DNA of 64,000 nt from the NCBI GenBank assembly GCA_020639115.1, contig JACKHG010000008.1, forward strand, positions 62,001 to 126,000, read 5' to 3'. Shown piece by piece: positions 10,203 through 18,672 of the stretch. The DNA is from Phycisphaerales bacterium (lineage in GTDB: Bacteria; Planctomycetota; Phycisphaerae; UBA1845). The position numbers and the translations under genes are program-made. The notes beneath the pieces are model-generated. The model searched no databases. It was given only the letters and a program-made list of their open reading frames with translations, and was not told the origin of the DNA. How positions within the stretch are numbered: the stretch's first letter is position 1; every line of letters starts with the position of its first letter.

Positions 10203-11528
10203 ATGCCCCGAAAAAGCTCCATCAGCAAGTCGGACGCGGTCCCCACAACACCCGCGACCGCCCCACCGAGCGCACGCGGGACGACGCCGGGACAGGCGTT
10301 CCGCGCGGAACTTGAGCAGGTCGTCGCCCCGCTGCAGCGGGCGGTAGAGACGCTGCTCAACCTCGCGGCGGGCCCGTGCAGCTCTGCGACGGAGTTGGCG
10401 CGGGCACTCGATATCGAAACCACCCTCGCGTGGCGGATGTGGCGGCTGATGCAGGCGCGATCCGCAGACGAGGCGAGCGGATTCGTCGTGGGGACGACCG
10501 CCCTGCAGAAGGTTCTGACCGCCTGTCGGCGCAGCGGCGCGGACGAAACGCTCACAACGGCGGTACGCGAGGCACACCAGGGTTATCGCGATTTCGTGCG
10601 GCGCGCTGCCGGGGACGAAGCGACGCTGCGCGACATGCTCGCCTCCGCGGACGACGAAGGCGGCAGCGCGGACGGCGTGAACCGCCGCGTGTTCAACGCC
10701 AACTGCCTGCGGCTCGGCGTGCAGGCGGCGTCACAACTGCGCTGCTGCATCATGCACCCGGGGAGTCTCGACGGAATCGGCAGTGCAGCCGTCATCGACA
10801 TGTTCAGCGACGTGTGGTGGCTGCGGGGTACAGGCGAGGCGGTATTCCGCGTGGTACGTCTGTTTCACACGCATGCGCCGGAGGATCCGGGGGCCCCGGT
10901 GCTGCACCTGGCGACGCCGCTCGATCCGACGCAGGCGAACGCTGGGGCTGACCGGTCCCGCCCCGCCCTGCCGCTCATTTCGAGCTTCTGCACGGGCGAC
11001 GCCACGGTCGTGGACCGCAACGCGATCGGCGGTTCGATGATCTACACGATGAAACCGGCGGCGGTCGGACGCGATCGGACGACGACGCTGTGTTTTGGGG
11101 AAATTCAGCACGACTGCGTTCTGCCGCTCGCGGAGGATCCGCAGATGATCTTCAGCACGGCCTCGATGATTCCCGCGGAGATGCTGGTGCTGGAGGTGTA
11201 CGTGCACGCCGACCAGGTGGCGGCGGGCTTCGTTTTCCGTCCGCTGATCACGGACGTGATGTTCCGCGCGCTGGAGACGGGACTGTGGGCTCCGCGGGTG
11301 GAGCCCGCGGCAATCGGAGGCACGTTCGCCGCGATCGAGCCGACGCCGCTGGTGGACAGCCCGATCAAGTCGGCGCGGTATCGCGAGCTGATCAAGTACG
11401 CGTTCGAGCGGATCGGCATGAAACGTGAGCATTTCCACTGCTACCGCCTGCGTCTGCCGGCTCCGCAACTCGGCCTGATGGTGAGCCTGATGGCGGGCAG
11501 CGACCTCGAGGATCCGCCGGCGGCCTAG
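10203..11528 (+). CDS. Unrecognised cytoplasmic protein with HTH-like N-terminus
   Basis: 441 residues from the ATG at 10203; ATGs upstream at 10194 and 10071 also lie in frame. No signal peptide or membrane segment. Residues about 50-90 (CSSATELARALDIETTLAWRMWRLM) resemble a winged-helix/HTH of the kind that tests for a cell state, and the remaining 350 residues form an unfamiliar mixed alpha/beta region rich in Asp/Pro. It is transcribed alone, divergent from the ELW-repeat gene. A regulatory role is a guess; no family was recognised. Confidence 0.65.
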   Translation: MPRKSSISKSDAVPTTPATAPPSARGTTPGQAFRAELEQVVAPLQRAVETLLNLAAGPCSSATELARALDIETTLAWRMWRLMQARSADEASGFVVGTTALQKVLTACRRSGADETLTTAVREAHQGYRDFVRRAAGDEATLRDMLASADDEGGSADGVNRRVFNANCLRLGVQAASQLRCCIMHPGSLDGIGSAAVIDMFSDVWWLRGTGEAVFRVVRLFHTHAPEDPGAPVLHLATPLDPTQANAGADRSRPALPLISSFCTGDATVVDRNAIGGSMIYTMKPAAVGRDRTTTLCFGEIQHDCVLPLAEDPQMIFSTASMIPAEMLVLEVYVHADQVAAGFVFRPLITDVMFRALETGLWAPRVEPAAIGGTFAAIEPTPLVDSPIKSARYRELIKYAFERIGMKREHFHCYRLRLPAPQLGLMVSLMAGSDLEDPPAA

Positions 11529-11660
11529 GGCCGGAGCGAAGCACTCCAATCCCGCGGGCCAGGTGGCCCGAATCCCATACGGCAGTGAAGCAACGTGGCA
11601 CTCGACTGCGCAGTTTTTGGCGCGGACGCGGCTGTGGGTTATGTTCGTGCCGGGGGATGA

Positions 11661-11700
11661 GTGAGAAAGCGGGAAAGTGAGCAGGTGAGAAAGTGAGGTA
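11661..11700. repeat. Octamer tract, consensus GTGAGAAA x5
   Basis: Five consecutive 8-base units in phase (GTGAGAAA, GCGGGAAA, GTGAGCAG, GTGAGAAA, GTGAGGTA) upstream of the amidohydrolase gene. A related tract lies on the other side of that gene at 12715-12754. Confidence 0.75.
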
Positions 11701-11818
11701 GCCGCTCGGTCCGAGTGCAGGGATAGGCTACTGTAGGTTCACGTTTCGACTGATGCACTGGGTACACGCAGGTCGCCGGCGGGCGGCCTGGCGCCGCCCT
11801 CGGGCGGAGGAGGCAGAC

Positions 11819-12688
11819 ATGGCACGAATGGTGCGGGGCGGGCTGATCCAGGCGACGTTGTGCGAGCCGGTGACGTCGGGACTTCCTAAGGTCAAGCAGC
11901 GGATGATCGACAAGCACGTGGACCTGATCGGCCAGGCGGCTGACCAGGGCGCGCAGATCGTCTGTCTCCAGGAGCTGTTCTACGGGCCGTACTTCTGCGC
12001 CGAGCAGGATGCGAAGTGGTACGACCTGACCGAGCGGGTTCCGGACGGGCCGACGGTGAAGCTGATGTGCGAGCTGGCCAAGAAGCACGACATCGTGCTG
12101 GTGGTGCCGATGTACGAGGAGGACCAGACGGGCGTCTACTACAACACGGCTGCGGTGATCGACGCGGGCGGCGAGTATCTCGGTAAGTTCCGCAAGATCC
12201 ACATTCCGCACTGCGCGCCCGGTTTCTGGGAGAAGTTCTACTTCCGTCCGGGCAACCTGGGATATCCCGTATTCGAGACGCGGGTCGGCAAGGTGGGCGT
12301 GTACATCTGCTACGACCGGCATTTTCCCGACGGGGCCCGCTGCCTGGGACTCGCCGGCGCGGAGATCATCTTCAACCCGTCGGCGACGGTCGCGGGTCTT
12401 TCCGAATACCTCTGGAAGCTGGAGCAGCCGGCGCACGCCGTGGCGAACCAGTACTTCGTCGGGGCGATCAACCGGCCGGGCTTCGAGGAGCCGTGGCGGA
12501 TCGGGGAATTCTACGGGCAGAGCTACTTCTGCGATCCGCGCGGGCAGATCGTCGCGCAGGGCAGCCGCAGCGAGGACGACATCGTCATCGCGGACATGGA
12601 CTTCGACCTGATCCGCGAGGTGCGCAACGTCTGGCAGTTCTTCCGCGACCGCCGGCCGGAAACGTACGGGGCGATCGTGGAGCCTTAG
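11819..12688 (+). CDS. Nitrilase-family amidohydrolase, probable beta-ureidopropionase
   Basis: 289 residues from the ATG at 11819, which follows a GGAGGAGG site. The carbon-nitrogen hydrolase triad is visible: Glu52 (CLQELFYGPYF), Lys126 (KFRKIHIPH) and Cys164 (ICYDRHFPDGAR). The sequence resembles bacterial beta-ureidopropionases and N-carbamoyl amidases, which hydrolyse N-carbamoyl-beta-alanine to beta-alanine, CO2 and ammonia. The nearby NCS1 permease and AGXT2-like aminotransferase fit uptake of a pyrimidine or hydantoin and transamination of the beta-amino acid. N-carbamoylputrescine amidase is the main alternative. No dihydropyrimidinase is in the window. Confidence 0.85.
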   Translation: MARMVRGGLIQATLCEPVTSGLPKVKQRMIDKHVDLIGQAADQGAQIVCLQELFYGPYFCAEQDAKWYDLTERVPDGPTVKLMCELAKKHDIVLVVPMYEEDQTGVYYNTAAVIDAGGEYLGKFRKIHIPHCAPGFWEKFYFRPGNLGYPVFETRVGKVGVYICYDRHFPDGARCLGLAGAEIIFNPSATVAGLSEYLWKLEQPAHAVANQYFVGAINRPGFEEPWRIGEFYGQSYFCDPRGQIVAQGSRSEDDIVIADMDFDLIREVRNVWQFFRDRRPETYGAIVEP

Positions 12689-12714
12689 GCCCGGCGTTGC
12701 TTCGCTACGCCGGC

Positions 12715-12754
12715 GTGAGAAAGTGGTAAAGTGCGAAGGTGATAAAGTGCAAAA
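12715..12754. repeat. Octamer tract, consensus GTGNNAAA x5
   Basis: Five consecutive units in 8-base phase: GTGAGAAA, GTGGTAAA, GTGCGAAG, GTGATAAA, GTGCAAAA. It begins 27 bases after the stop of the amidohydrolase gene and matches the tract at 11661-11700. Confidence 0.75.
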
Positions 12755-12784
12755 AGGCCGGGCCGGAGCCGGTGGGTACGATGG

Positions 12785-13372
12785 GTGGCATGGACACAAT
12801 CTCTTTTCGAGCACATCATGGCTGTGGAACGCGTCGAGAAGCGGTTGCGAACGGTGGCAGCAGCGCTGGACGATGCTGGCATCCCCTACGCCGTTGTCGG
12901 GGGCAATGCGGTTGCGGCCTGGATCGGACGCGTTGACCGCGCTGCGACGCGGGCCACGAAGGACGTTGATCTGCTGGTGCGCCGCAGCGACTTGGAGCGC
13001 CGCACGCAGGCGCTGGCAGCACGCGGATTCCGGCGCGAGGATATCCGCAGTCGTACGCTCTTCGTCGACCCGGCAGAGCCCAGCCGCCGCAGCGGTGTGC
13101 ACCTTGTCTGGGCGGGCGAACGTGTGCGTCCCTCGTATGGATGGCCCGCGCCACTCGTCGAGGAGGCGGTGCGCGATCCCGAGGGGTTCCTCGTGCTCGA
13201 TCTGCCGGCGCTGGTGCGCATGAAGCTCACGTCGCTGCGGCTGATCGACCAGGTGCACATTGTGGACATGCTGGCCGTCGGGCTGATCGACGATGCGGTG
13301 CGGGCGGCGCTGCCGGAGGCCCTGCGGGAGCGGTTGGTACAGGTCGAGCAGTCGGCTGACGAAGACGCGTGA
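12785..13372 (+). CDS. Nucleotidyltransferase-like protein (MNT/AbiEii type)
   Basis: 195 residues from GTG 12785, or 184 from ATG 12818; the domain fits either start. The N-terminal half has the Pol-beta-type nucleotidyltransferase core: a GG pair in YAVVGGNAVAAW, then the acidic pair in TKDVDLLVRR. The C-terminal part includes LPALVRMKLTSLR, as in proteins of the AbiEii/MNT class. Proteins of this class include toxins and tRNA- or antibiotic-modifying enzymes, but no matching antitoxin lies next to it. It overlaps the following permease gene by 4 bases if that gene starts at the GTG at 13369. The substrate is unknown and its place among pyrimidine catabolism genes is unexplained. Confidence 0.75.
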   Translation: MAWTQSLFEHIMAVERVEKRLRTVAAALDDAGIPYAVVGGNAVAAWIGRVDRAATRATKDVDLLVRRSDLERRTQALAARGFRREDIRSRTLFVDPAEPSRRSGVHLVWAGERVRPSYGWPAPLVEEAVRDPEGFLVLDLPALVRMKLTSLRLIDQVHIVDMLAVGLIDDAVRAALPEALRERLVQVEQSADEDA

Positions 13373-14934
13373 GCCGCGGGGCCGCAGAGCTGCGGAGGGC
13401 AGTGGATTCGGGCATGAGGGTCAGCGAGGAAATTGCGCGCTCGCCGCTGTACAACGCCGACATTGCGCCGGTACCGGAGGCGGAGCGCACCTGGGGCGTG
13501 TGGACGATCGCGGCACTGTGGGTGGGAATGTCGGTGTGCATCACCACGTACACGCTGGCCGCGGGCATGATCACGCAGGGGATGAGCTGGAAGCAGGCGC
13601 TGTTCACCATCGCGCTGGGCAACCTCATTGTGGTTATCCCGATGGTGCTCAACGCCCACGCGGGCACGAAGTACGGCGTGCCCTTTCCGGTGTTGATCCG
13701 CTCGAGCTTCGGGACGCTGGGAGCGAACATCGCGGCGATCATGCGCGGGCTGGTGGCCTGCGGGTGGTTCGGAATCCAGACCTGGATCGGCGGTTCGGCG
13801 ATCTACACACTGCACCGGGTGATCTTCGGCTTCGCGGCGGCGGGTCCCGCCGACATGATCCCGGGTCTGCAGATTTCCCCGGGGCAGCTCGCTTGCTTTC
13901 TGCTCTTCTGGGCGGTGAACGTCGCGGTGATCTGCTTCGGGATGAAGTCGATCAAGTGGCTGGAGGATCTGGCGGCGCCGTTTCTGATCCTGATGGGCGC
14001 GCTGCTGCTGTGGTGGGGAGTCTCGAAGGCGGGCGGGTTCGGCGTGGTGCTTTCCGCCGACACGGTGGCGAAGGTGCGCGGGGAAACCAGCAAACCGTTC
14101 GTCTTCTGGGACGCTTTCTGGCCGAACCTCACGGCGATGGTGGGCTACTGGGCGACGCTGTCGCTGAACATTCCGGACTTCAGCCGCTACGCGAAGACGC
14201 AGAAGCAGCAGGTGCTCGGGCAGATGCTGGGGCTGCCCACCACGATGACGTTCTACTCGTTCATCGGAATCGCGGTAACGTGCGCGACGGTGGTGATCTT
14301 CGGCGAGGCGATCTGGGACCCGGTGAAGCTGCTCGGGCGGTTCGACAGCGCGTTGCTGGTGGGTTTCGCCCTGTTCGCGCTGACGATCGCGACGCTTTCG
14401 ACGAACATCGCGGCGAACGTCGTGTCACCGGCGAACGACTTTTCCAACCTGTGGCCGCGGCGGATCACGTTCAAGATCGGCGGGATCATCACGGCGGTCT
14501 TCGGCGTGCTGATCCTGCCGTGGCGCCTGTACTCCGACCTGAGCGAGTACATTTTCACCTGGTTGATCGGGTACAGCGCGCTGCTGGGGTCGATTGCGGG
14601 GATCATGCTGGCGGACTACTACATCATCCGGCGGACGCGGCTGGTGGTGGAGGATCTGTATCGCACGAACGGGCAGTATGCGTACGGCGGGAGCGGGTTC
14701 AACTGGCGGGCGATCGTGGCACTGGTGGTGGGCATTGCGCCGAACGTGCCGGGGTTCCTGGCCCAAGCGAGCAACGGAGCGATCCACGTGCCGCAGATCT
14801 TCGCGACGCTGTACACGTACGCCTGGTTCGTGAGCCTCGCGGTGGCGGGCGTCACGCACGTGGCACTGACGCGGATGTGGCCGCCGGTCGGGGCGGGACG
14901 GGAGGCGTTGCGTCGCGCGGAGACGGGGAGTTGA
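13369..14934 (+). CDS. NCS1 family nucleobase/hydantoin:cation symporter
   Basis: 521 residues with about 12 hydrophobic helices, of the nucleobase-cation-symport-1 family (Mhp1, PucI, uracil/allantoin permeases). Family landmarks include the N-terminal ERTWG.W.. and helix 3 with GWFGIQTWIGG, which in Mhp1 contributes Trp and Gln to the substrate site. It probably imports uracil, a hydantoin or allantoin with Na+ or H+, feeding the upstream amidohydrolase. The GTG at 13369 overlaps the preceding stop (GTGA), suggesting coupling; an internal ATG at 13414 is an alternative start. Confidence 0.9.
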   Translation: MSRGAAELRRAVDSGMRVSEEIARSPLYNADIAPVPEAERTWGVWTIAALWVGMSVCITTYTLAAGMITQGMSWKQALFTIALGNLIVVIPMVLNAHAGTKYGVPFPVLIRSSFGTLGANIAAIMRGLVACGWFGIQTWIGGSAIYTLHRVIFGFAAAGPADMIPGLQISPGQLACFLLFWAVNVAVICFGMKSIKWLEDLAAPFLILMGALLLWWGVSKAGGFGVVLSADTVAKVRGETSKPFVFWDAFWPNLTAMVGYWATLSLNIPDFSRYAKTQKQQVLGQMLGLPTTMTFYSFIGIAVTCATVVIFGEAIWDPVKLLGRFDSALLVGFALFALTIATLSTNIAANVVSPANDFSNLWPRRITFKIGGIITAVFGVLILPWRLYSDLSEYIFTWLIGYSALLGSIAGIMLADYYIIRRTRLVVEDLYRTNGQYAYGGSGFNWRAIVALVVGIAPNVPGFLAQASNGAIHVPQIFATLYTYAWFVSLAVAGVTHVALTRMWPPVGAGREALRRAETGS

Positions 14935-14935
14935 G

Positions 14936-14961
14936 ATGAGGAATGATGAATGCGGAACGAG
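14936..14961. repeat. Heptamer tract ATGNNGA, left half, split by the IS insertion
   Basis: Units ATGAGGA, ATGATGA, ATGCGGA and the partial ACGAG run in 7-base phase up to the IS end. The tract resumes on the other side at 16287-16307 (GCGGA, ACGAGGA, ATGATGA, ATG), so the element inserted into an existing heptamer array. Confidence 0.75.
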
Positions 14962-16286
14962 CACTAGTGTCCGGTTTAGCGTCCGACATTTTGCGTTAAG
15001 TCGCCTTCTTGCGCAAGTAGTTACGAGCGAATTTGATCGTGATCGATTTGAAACGCCATTCGCTGTACAGGAGCCTCAGGCCGTCGATTCGTCGCTCGGG
15101 AGCTTTGCCCATGAACAGCGGACGGACCGTCTTTTCGCAACTCATCGATCACCTTCCGATTCACGAGTTTCGCAAGTGCGTGGCGCGCTATCGCGGCAAT
15201 CACCGGGCGCGCACGTTCTCGTGCTGGGATCAGTTCCTTTGCAGCTTTCGCACAACTGACCTATCGCGAGCCTGCGCGACATCGTAGCCTGCTTGAACGC
15301 GCTTGGAAGAGCAGCTACGACCACCATGGGCATCCGCGGACAGATCGCCGGACCACGTTCAGCGACGCCAACGATCGCCGCGATTGGCGCATCTACGCGC
15401 CGACTGCAGGTGCTGATTCGCGAAGCCGCAGACCTCTACGCCAGCGACGCGTTCGGCGTGGCGTCGCCACGACAGGACATCTATCGATGCGACGATCATC
15501 GACCTGTGCATGACGCTTTTTCCCTGGAGGCGCGTTCAAGAGCATGCAGAACGCGGTGAAGCTGCACACGCTGCTCGACCTGCGTGGCAATATTCCACGT
15601 TTCTCTGCATAACTCCGGCCAAAATTCGACGTCAACTTCCTCGATCAACTGGTGCCGAGGCGGGCGCGTTCTATGTCATGGACCGCGGATACCTCGACTC
15701 CGCGGCTGTATCGCTGGACGCAGGCAGGCGCGTTCTGGCCATCACGCGCTGCTGCAAGAACCAGTGCCTGCCGCCGGCTCTCTTCAACCCGTCGACAAGT
15801 CGACCGGTGCGCTGCGACCAGACGGTGGAATTCAAGTCGTTTCTACCCCGGCAGGTACCCAGCACACCTTCCATATGAGTCGCGTACGCCGATGCGGACC
15901 AAGCCAAGCGGCTGGTGTTCTTGACCAACAACTTCGGCTGGACGCGAAGGCCATCGCCGACCGTCTATCGCGCGCTGGCAGATCGAGTTGTTCTTCAGAA
16001 GTGGATCAAGCGCATCTGCGGATCAAGGCCTTCTACGGCACCTCGGAGAACGCGGTGAAGACGCAGATCTGGAGCGCCTTCGTCCGGTTTACCTGCTGAG
16101 TCGCGATCGCCCGGAAGCGGCTGGCCGTCAGGCGAAATTCTCTGTTACAATTCTGCAGGTCCTGAGCGTGACGCTTTTGAGAAAAAACGCGCTTTTTCAG
16201 AGGCCTTTTCGACGGCAGAATCCCAATTGTCGGAGACTCAAAATCATAAACAACTGTGGTTATTCGACTTATAACCGGACACTAGT
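14962..16286. mobile_element. IS4-like insertion sequence, non-autonomous remnant
   Basis: About 1.32 kb bounded by 14-bp perfect terminal inverted repeats: ACTAGTGTCCGGTT at 14963-14976 and its complement at 16273-16286. The flanks carry a 10-bp duplication GCGGAACGAG (14952-14961 and 16287-16296), a length typical of IS4-family insertions. The internal transposase is broken by several frameshifts, so the copy should not move by itself. It separates the NCS1 permease from the aminotransferase. Confidence 0.88.
15111..16249 (+). pseudogene. Broken IS4-family transposase (DUF4372 plus DDE domain)
   Basis: Fragments in all three frames line up as one transposase: an N-terminal block starting at the ATG at 15111 (FSQLIDHLPIHEFRKCVARY, then TFSCWDQFLC), then LIREAADLYASDAFGV, MQNAVKLHTLLDLRGNI, the acidic FYVMDRGYLD segment, LTNNFGLDAKAIAD, and HLRIKAFYGTSENAVKTQIW near the end. 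At least six indels are needed to join them, the first near 15240. The residues between breaks are well preserved, which points to recent frameshifting or to sequence error rather than long decay. Confidence 0.85.
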
Positions 16287-16495
16287 GCGGAACGAGGAAT
16301 GATGAATGGGCCCTGCCGGAGTGGGTGCCGTTTGCTTCGTGAGGTTGGTTTGGGGGGTGCGCCGGGATGATGATGGGTGCGGGTTGCACCCAGGGGATTT
16401 CGTGCGGGCGCAGGACGTGTGATATACTGGGCGGCGCTGCATGAGGTGCACGGTATCGGCGCGGGACGGCGCCGCTGACGAGGAAAGGACGAATC

Positions 16496-17872
16496 ATGTC
16501 ACCGCAATCGACCGGAACTGCCGGGGTCAAGGTTTCGCTGCCAGTTTCGACGCACAAGCCGGCGCCGTACAACGGGCCCGCACGTGATGAGGTGCTGGCG
16601 CTGCGCCGCGAGTACCTGACGCCGGGGCTGCTGACGTTCTACAAGGAGCCGCTGCTGGTGGTGGAAGGCCACATGCAGTACCTGTGGGACGAGAAGGGCA
16701 AGCAGTACCTCGACGGGTTCGCGGGGATCGTGACGGTGAGCGTCGGCCACTGCCACCCGCAGGTGGTGAAGAAGGTGACCGAGCAGCTCGGGCGGTTGCA
16801 GCATACGACGACGATCTATCTCCACCCCACCATCGGCCAGTACGGCAGGAAGATGGCCGAGCACATGCCGGCGGGCAGCAAGCTCTCCAGCAACTACTTC
16901 ACGAACTCGGGCAGCGAGGCGAACGAGATCGCGATCCTGATGAGCCGCGAGTTCACGGGCAACGCCGACGTGATCAGCCTGCGCAACGGCTACCACGGCG
17001 GGACGCAGGCGGCGATGGCGTTGACCGCGCACGGCACGTGGAAGTTCAAGACGTCGCCGTCGGTCGGGGTGAAGAACGCGATGCCGGGCTACTGCTACCG
17101 CTGCCCGTACGACCTGGAATATCCCAATTGCGAGATGAAGTGCGCCCACGACATCGAGAACGTCATCCGCTACCAGACGCCGGGCGAGGTGGCGTGCTTC
17201 ATCGGCGAGCCGATCCAGGGCGTGGGCGGCGCGGTCACCCCCCCGCCGGAGTACTTCGGCATCGTCTACGACATCGTCCGCAAGTACGGGGGGCTGTGCA
17301 TCGCCGACGAGGTGCAGACCGGCTTCGGCCGGACGGGCACAAAGTTCTGGGGCTTCGAGAACTGGGGCGTGACGCCGGACATCGTGACGATGGCCAAGGG
17401 CATCGGCAACGGGATTCCGCTGGGCAACTGCATCACGCGGCCGGAGATCGCGGCGACGATGAAGAACCGCATCCACTTCAACACCTATGGGGGCAATCCG
17501 ATTTCGGTCACGCAGGGCCTGGCGACGCTGGAGGTGATCGACGCGGAGAACATCCAGCAGAACGCGCACAAGGTGGGGACGCATCTGAAGGACCGGCTGA
17601 GCGCGCTGCAGGACAAGCACGCGCTGATCGGCGAGGTGCGCGGGATGGGGCTGATGCTCGGCGTGGAGCTGGTGCGCGATCGCAAATCGAAGGAGCCGGC
17701 GAACACCGAGACTGCGGACGTGCTGGAGAAGTGCAAGGAGCGCGGGCTGCTGATCGGCAAGGGCGGGCTCTACGGCAACGTGCTGCGGATCAAGCCGCCG
17801 ATGTGCCTGACCACCGCGGACGCCGACTTCATGGCGGACTGCTTGGACGAGGTGTTCGGACTGGTTGGTTGA
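16496..17872 (+). CDS. Class III aminotransferase, AGXT2-like (probable beta-alanine/pyruvate or alanine/glyoxylate)
   Basis: 458 residues; the ATG at 16496 follows a GAGGAAAGG site. PLP-dependent fold-type I enzyme: NYFTNSGSEANE, the Asp271 motif ADEVQTGFGRTG that binds the pyridine nitrogen, and the Schiff-base Lys301 in MAKGIGNGIPLG. A Cys cluster at about 200-216 (CYRCPYDLEYPNCEMKC) is typical of the AGXT2-like branch, which transfers the amino group of beta-alanine, 3-aminoisobutyrate or alanine to glyoxylate or pyruvate. With the upstream amidohydrolase and permease it would complete conversion of pyrimidine-derived beta-alanine to malonate semialdehyde. 4-aminobutyrate or ornithine transaminase activity is less likely. 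Confidence 0.9.
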   Translation: MSPQSTGTAGVKVSLPVSTHKPAPYNGPARDEVLALRREYLTPGLLTFYKEPLLVVEGHMQYLWDEKGKQYLDGFAGIVTVSVGHCHPQVVKKVTEQLGRLQHTTTIYLHPTIGQYGRKMAEHMPAGSKLSSNYFTNSGSEANEIAILMSREFTGNADVISLRNGYHGGTQAAMALTAHGTWKFKTSPSVGVKNAMPGYCYRCPYDLEYPNCEMKCAHDIENVIRYQTPGEVACFIGEPIQGVGGAVTPPPEYFGIVYDIVRKYGGLCIADEVQTGFGRTGTKFWGFENWGVTPDIVTMAKGIGNGIPLGNCITRPEIAATMKNRIHFNTYGGNPISVTQGLATLEVIDAENIQQNAHKVGTHLKDRLSALQDKHALIGEVRGMGLMLGVELVRDRKSKEPANTETADVLEKCKERGLLIGKGGLYGNVLRIKPPMCLTTADADFMADCLDEVFGLVG

Positions 17873-17969
17873 TCGGCGAAGAAGGGTTGACTGTAAAGTA
17901 AGAGGCGAGACCAGTACAATCCGAATGGGTGTGTTCGCCCCACGTCCGCGTCGGCAAGGGGAACCATCA

Positions 17970-18287
17970 ATGCTGCACTACACCGATACCGGCGGCTACA
18001 AAGCCATCAGCTCACAGGTTACTTGGCTGTTTCGGGCTTCCACGCCCCCAGGCGGCCGACGCCGCGGCGCCTATTTCACGACATTGAAGCCTACGACGCG
18101 CAATCTGGCGGCACGGTTGCGCATTCCCAGAGAAAAAACAACGCATGTCTTCGCGTTCTGCGGGAACGAGGGCCTGCGGCCCATCGAAGGCGGGCGCGGG
18201 CAGTACATCTTCTGGTCGAGCAATGACTACGCAGTCGAGGCGCACCGTCAGGAGTTCCACGGACTTTCGGAAGAACATCATGATTGA
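17970..18287 (+). CDS. Small ADP-ribosyltransferase-like protein (Tox-ART-HYD1 type)
   Basis: 105 residues from the ATG at 17970, preceded by AAGGGGAACC; the open frame reaches back to 17865 without a site. The N-terminal LHYTDTGGYKAI, central RGAYFTTLKP and later GGRGQYIFWSSNDY match the pattern of HYD1-signature ADP-ribosyltransferase domains, usually found as C-terminal tips of polymorphic toxins and in phage or toxin proteins. Here it stands alone with no signal peptide, so it would act in its own cytoplasm. It overlaps the next gene by 8 bases, and that gene overlaps a third. Family assignment is from pattern recognition only; NAD use and target are unknown. Confidence 0.65.
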   Translation: MLHYTDTGGYKAISSQVTWLFRASTPPGGRRRGAYFTTLKPTTRNLAARLRIPREKTTHVFAFCGNEGLRPIEGGRGQYIFWSSNDYAVEAHRQEFHGLSEEHHD

Positions 18288-18672
18288 CGGAAAGGACATT
18301 GTGATACGCACGGGGGCGGGGGCGCAGAGCTTCGATCTGCTGTTGCGCGTGGTGCGTCGCAGGTGGCCGGCGATGGTCGTGGAGGATGCCGTGAGCGGTA
18401 AGGTTTTCCGCGACTACACGGAACTTCCGTTTTCAGCGATCGAGGAGATTCTCATTTATCGTGACCAGCCGGCGGTCGTGAAGTGGCAGCGACTCGGCGC
18501 GTGTGACGAGCTGCGCGGCACGATGATTCACGCCCTGGTTTCGGGAAACGAGTTGACGGTCGTGGTAGACGGTGACCCGCCCGCGGAAGTCGTGGACCTG
18601 GTGGATTCGATCCGCCACGCAGTCCGGGGGGATATCTTCAACATCGTGATTAGTTTGAGAGACGCAGCATGA
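18280..18672 (+). CDS. Unknown protein, second gene of the ART-like cassette
   Basis: 130 residues from the ATG at 18280, which lies within the end of the ART-like gene (8-base overlap, strong sign of coupling). No signal peptide or membrane segment; predicted mixed alpha/beta with conserved-looking stretches IEEILIYRDQPAVVKW and VVDLVDSIRHAV. No family was recognised. Its position suggests a partner of the first gene, for example an inhibitor, but this is inference. Confidence 0.65.
   Translation: MIDGKDIVIRTGAGAQSFDLLLRVVRRRWPAMVVEDAVSGKVFRDYTELPFSAIEEILIYRDQPAVVKWQRLGACDELRGTMIHALVSGNELTVVVDGDPPAEVVDLVDSIRHAVRGDIFNIVISLRDAA

Noticed and set aside
12785..13372. AbiE-type abortive infection system
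   Set aside because: No AbiEi-like antitoxin gene is adjacent; neighbours are metabolic.
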